In this document: positions 61,915 to 64,000 of the stretch, piece by piece
How positions within the stretch are numbered: position 1 is the stretch's first letter
How the letters are laid out: every line of letters starts with the position of its first letter
NCBI GenBank assembly: GCA_030144725.1
Contig: JASKMD010000017.1
Location: forward strand, 114,501-178,500
DNA length: 64,000 bases
Source: Haematococcus lacustris
Taxonomy: Eukaryota; Chlorophyta; Chlorophyceae; Chlamydomonadales; Haematococcaceae
Reading direction: 5' to 3'
Made by a program: the position numbers and the translations under genes
The notes under the pieces: model-generated
Told to the model about the DNA's origin: nothing
What the model saw: only the letters and a program-made list of their open reading frames with translations
Database searches by the model: none

Positions 61915-64000
61915 ACCCTACCCCGGGATGTGCCAGCGCCCCTCAGCCTCCAGCCGTGCAGCCCCCCCAACCCCCTGATGCTCCCCCCCTACCCCCCCTA
62001 CCCCCACGTGCCCCTGCCCAGCCAGCCCCTGCCCAGCCTGCCAGCATGGAGTGTGACAATGACTATGACTCCGAGTCAGACTGTGGTTCAGAGCCAGAGC
62101 CACAGTCTGACTCGGAGTCAGAGTCAGAGTCAGAACCTGAGCCAGTCGCACAACCTCCCCAAAGGCGCTGCAGCGCCCGCCTGGCAGCCCTTGCACCTGC
62201 AGCACCCACTGGCCCTCCCTTGCCCCTTGATTGCGAGGATGAAAGACTTTTGCATGTTCTTCGCAAACCCCAACTTCAAGACATGCTACAACCAGCTGCA
62301 GCGTCGCCATGTGCGCAACCGCCACCCCATGCTCATGCCAGCCTTTGAGGACCCCAGCAACCAGGCGCTGGTGGCCAAGCTGCAGGAGCTAGGCAGCATC
62401 TACCTGGCGGGTGACGCCAACACCATCGACGCACACTCCATGCAGCTGGCGGTGGCCATGCAGCAGCACTACTCCAACCCAGGCAAGTGGTGGTGGTGCA
62501 TAGACTTGTACCTGTACCTGGACCTGGACCTGACCTTATACCTGACCTGATCTAGACCTGACCTGACCTGATACCTGACCTGATACCTGACCTGATACCT
62601 GACCTGATACCTGACCTGACCTGACCTGCAGAGCGCATTGTCAAGCTGTACGCCAAGGCTGCCAGGGCCCAGCTAGGCTGGAGCGGTGAGGAGGCGTAGC
62701 TGTTCATCAGGATGGCGTGTGGGTATGGCATCAACGCCCACAGCTCGGAGCTGAAAGCCACCACCCTGGACAAGGGCCATGTGGCGGACCTGATAGAGGA
62801 GGCCAACACGCACCGCCGCCTACTGGGCATGAAGAAGGAAGGCTCCCTGCAGGACACCCTGCCCCTGCCCTGCCGCATGCGCCATGCAGTGCATGTGTGC
62901 CGGTGGCTAGAGCGGTGGCAGCAGCCCCACACCCCCCCTGTGCCAGGGCAGCCAAAGCGCGGCAAGAGGCGTGGGGTTGGTCCCCGGACACTGACCTGCC
63001 CTCCTCCCTTCACCCTCACCCCCATGGCCAGGGTGGGGGTGCACTTCATCAAGGTGGACAGCAGGGTGCTGCATGGGTGTGCAGGCAGCTGGGCCTGACC
63101 AAGGAAACCCGGGCAGCATTCACCTCAGAGCCAACACTGAGCCATCACTGGGCCAGGTGGTTCAACACCAACAAGCTTCGCAACAAGGAGTTTCATTTCG
63201 AGAGGTTGGTGGACACAGATGGTGTCAGCGTGTGCGTGCACTACACGCGCCCCCTTCCCCCTCCTCCAGCCCCACCTCCAGCTGCCAGCAGAAGCAGCAC
63301 CAGCAGCCGCCCAAGTGCAGCAGCAGTAGCGGCTCATGCGGTGGGGCTCCCCCACATAGGCAGGGGCATAGCTGAGGTGCGTGAGTTCGTGTTTGACCCA
63401 GACACACAGATTGGGGTGGGCATCGACCCCGGCGTCACCCAGGCAGTCAGCGCAGCCTCAGGGGTGTGGGATCCAGCAACAGGCCAGCTCAAGGCAGACC
63501 AGCTGCGCCGGTGGAAGCTGACCAAGGGCGAGGTGAAGCATGCCAGCGGCCTGAACAATGCCCGCCGTGACACAGAGCGGTGGCTAGCACCGATCAAGCC
63601 CCACCTCCAGCACCTGGCAGCAGCAAGCTCAGCCGGCACCTCCCTGGAGGCCAACCTGAAGCACATCACCATCACCCTGGCCACCTGAGATGCGGTTTGG
63701 GAGGTGTACCTGGACCCCAAGTGGGCACGGCAGCGGCTGAGGCTGTACGGAGCCCAGGACCGGGCGCTGGAGCAGTTCTTCAACAAGGTGAGGGTGGGTG
63801 GGTGGGTAGGTGGGAGAGAGGGAGGGTAAGGGACTGAGAGGTGGTGGGTTGGGCACGAAACGAAAGAGTACTTGACTGTGCCATGCCTAACCTGGTGCCA
63901 CCATGTCGGCCACCATGTATGTGCCTTGTGTGCATGGCTGCAGTTGGAGAGAGAGATGGCGGAGCTGTCCATGAAGCGCTATGGGCAGGCCAAGCAGCTG
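61915..64000 (+). pseudogene. Fanzor nuclease, lineage 1, with in-frame stops; runs off the right edge
   Basis: A P/A-rich start is followed by an acidic patch (SESDCGSEPEPQSDSESESE, about 62,065) and QRRCSARLAALAPAAPTGPP. Then, in another frame, NPNFKTCYNQLQRRHVRNRH and LGSIYLAGDANTIDAHSMQL, an intron with a GACCTGATACCT minisatellite, and ERIVKLYAKAARAQLGWSGE. A TAG interrupts at about 62,697. FIRMACGYGINAHSSELKAT, WARWFNTNKLRNKEFHFERL and VDTDGVSVCVHYTRP follow. RuvC-I is IGVGIDPGVTQAVSA (about 63,410). A TGA at 63,686 replaces W of the TWD-x-VWEVYLD block seen at 6,460. The last codons read LEREMAELSMKRYGQAKQL; RuvC-II and III would lie beyond 64,000. Confidence 0.75.
62500..62630. repeat. 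GACCTGATACCT minisatellite in a Fanzor intron
   Basis: CTGTACCTGGACCTG units grade into about eight GACCTGATACCT units, ending at the acceptor CTGCAG of the next Fanzor exon. Confidence 0.85.

Overview
The window looks like nuclear DNA of a GC-rich, intron-dense green alga, most likely of the order Chlamydomonadales; I cannot name the species. The reasons are short exons split by GTGAGT...TGCAG introns, Q/A/G-rich proteins, a plant-type plastid ACT-repeat protein, and the mix of transposons (Fanzor, hAT, CACTA-like). Every assignment was made by reading translations and repeats by eye.

Layout. 1-7,330: transposon debris (a LINE endonuclease fragment, TCAGGCG-family copies, a hAT-like MITE), one small membrane-protein gene and two broken Fanzor (eukaryotic TnpB-like nuclease) remnants. 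7,052-29,029: a head-to-tail duplication of a 7.7 kb unit. It holds nested insertions of one TIR-transposon family (TCAGGCG ends, exact 7-bp target duplications). Copy 1 is further interrupted by a 6.5 kb CACTA-like element made largely of palindromic satellite arrays; copy 2 preserves the empty site. 29,454-48,301: mostly host genes. These are a large Q-rich probable regulator (-), an Mpv17/PMP22 family membrane protein (-), another Fanzor remnant, the GTPase DRG2 (+, 12 exons) and an ACR11/12-like ACT-domain protein (-). 48,546-52,105: a hAT element with a DUF659 transposase remnant and a 5'-truncated Fanzor with all three RuvC acidic residues, lying between direct repeats. 52,389-55,362: UBP6/USP14-type deubiquitinase. 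55,880-58,701: a second TIR element with ATCGAT-rich ends. 59,324-64,000: an acidic-protein gene (-), a small basic-protein gene (+), and a fourth Fanzor locus running off the right edge.

The host genes are unrelated housekeeping functions (ribosome-associated GTPase, proteasome-bound deubiquitinase, organelle membrane protein, plastid ACT regulator) and form no pathway. The coherent story is the mobile DNA. Fanzor sequence of at least two lineages occurs at several sites. Several TIR elements each carry a different iterated, often palindromic, short motif inside their ends. Insertion and empty-site pairs inside the window allow target duplications to be read directly for several elements.
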